Shown here: positions 42,209 to 42,590 of the stretch, piece by piece
Layout: every line of letters starts with the position of its first letter
Position numbering within the stretch: position 1 is the stretch's first letter
Origin: Physocladia obscura
Taxonomy: Eukaryota > Chytridiomycota > Chytridiomycetes > Chytridiales > Chytriomycetaceae
Direction: 5' to 3'
Assembly (NCBI GenBank): GCA_027596945.1
Contig: JADGJH010000019.1
Location: forward strand, 1-42,590
DNA length: 42,590 bases
Position numbers and translations under genes: made by a program
The notes under the pieces: generated by a model
What the model saw: the letters and a program-made list of their open reading frames with translations, nothing else
Told to the model about the DNA's origin: nothing
The model's database searches: none

Positions 42209-42590
42209 TCAAGGAAGCATAAAACCAATGTTTTGGTTTTTCAAACCCCATCCATAATACATTCCACCCCATTTTATCGGGCTTGGTGTATGGAAAAAGA
42301 CGTATCCAGGCCACAAGAGCGAGCGAATTAACGACACGGATCCGCTCCGTTCCGTTTGAATCGTCCAAACACCTTTTTCCCCCAGTAAATTATCAATTCA
42401 TGAAAATAATAATAATAATAATAATGATAATAACCTCTTGGCTCATCTCCAGAAATACTATCAAAAATATCAATAGTTTCATCAAAATTTCCAGCTCTTT
42501 CAGCCGCAGTCTTTTTGTTGATGTTGAAACCTTCGCGGAAATGGTAGTAGTTTGACAATTGGCCAAGTTCACTTTGCGCCAACCCTTTCC
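42209..42590 (-). CDS. RSPH9: Radial spoke head protein 9 homolog, 3' part (cut by window edge)
   Basis: Two exons are visible (42590-42435, partial at its 5' end, and 42372-42209). They encode the C-terminal third of RSPH9: LAQSELGQLSNYYHFR, then DIFDSISGDEPRG spliced to VWTIQTERSG, followed by SLIRSLLWPGYVFFH and the terminal NIGFMLP, close to the family ending PFML. The 62-nt intron (42373-42434) contains an ATT/AAT repeat. RSPH9 is part of the radial-spoke head in motile 9+2 axonemes, with RSPH1/4/6. The stop converges on the PEX11-like gene with 60 bp between. The start and first exons lie outside the window. Confidence 0.88.
42405..42434. repeat. (AAT)n microsatellite in RSPH9 intron
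   Basis: Trinucleotide AAT run with one ATGAT interruption. It forms most of the 5' half of the last RSPH9 intron on the minus strand (ATT repeats). Confidence 0.85.

Noticed and set aside
1..42590. tRNA, rRNA, CRISPR or bacterial operon signals
   Set aside because: No cloverleaf, rRNA core or spaced direct-repeat array was recognised. The many spliceosomal introns show a nuclear eukaryotic sequence.

Overview
The window is nuclear DNA of an intron-rich, gene-dense eukaryote. Most introns are about 43-100 nt and gene ends nearly touch. The gene set combines two radial-spoke proteins (RSPH14 and RSPH9, so a motile 9+2 flagellum), an NMA111-type nuclear HtrA protease, an Erv29/SURF4 cargo receptor, a PEX11-like protein and two gamma-secretase subunits. 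Together these point to a zoosporic, chytrid-like fungus; that assignment is inferred from gene content only. All gene models were built by hand from splice signals, reading-frame continuity and recalled family similarity, without a database search.

Left part (1-7.4 kb): a decayed Tc1/IS630-like transposase, then nicastrin (-), SDHAF3 (+), ERV1/ALR (-) and the cohesin acetyltransferase ECO1 (+). Nicastrin/SDHAF3 and ERV1/ECO1 are head-to-head pairs separated by 56 and 92 bp. SDHAF3 and ERV1 converge with 14 bp between their stop codons.

Middle-left (7.4-13.9 kb): an AT-rich, gene-poor stretch with a second decayed transposase (DDE_Tnp_4-like), coding-like scraps and a tract of ATGCATT-like words. 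One GC-rich gene sits inside it, encoding a carboxylesterase/acyl-thioesterase-like protein whose nucleophile Ser appears replaced by Ala.

Centre (13.9-31.4 kb): an unidentified 1004-aa helical/coiled-coil protein (-) shares a 204-bp upstream region with RSPH14 (+). Then come presenilin (-), carrying an N-terminal MYND zinc finger in the same open frame; a large PPR protein (+), divergent from presenilin by 67 bp; NMA111 (+), 36 bp behind the PPR gene; and SURF4/ERV29 (+).

Right part (31.3-42.6 kb): a G-alpha subunit (-), the GPI-transamidase catalytic subunit PIGK/GPI8 (-), a tetraspanin (-), TTI2 of the TTT complex (-), a very long PEX11-like protein (+) divergent from TTI2 by 51 bp, and the 3' part of RSPH9 (-) running off the right edge.

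The main interest is the pair of gamma-secretase subunits about 15 kb apart in a probable fungus, with the presenilin fused to a MYND finger and using a WD instead of a YD catalytic motif. Several flagellar, secretory-pathway and membrane-proteolysis genes are clustered around it, mostly joined by very short shared upstream regions.
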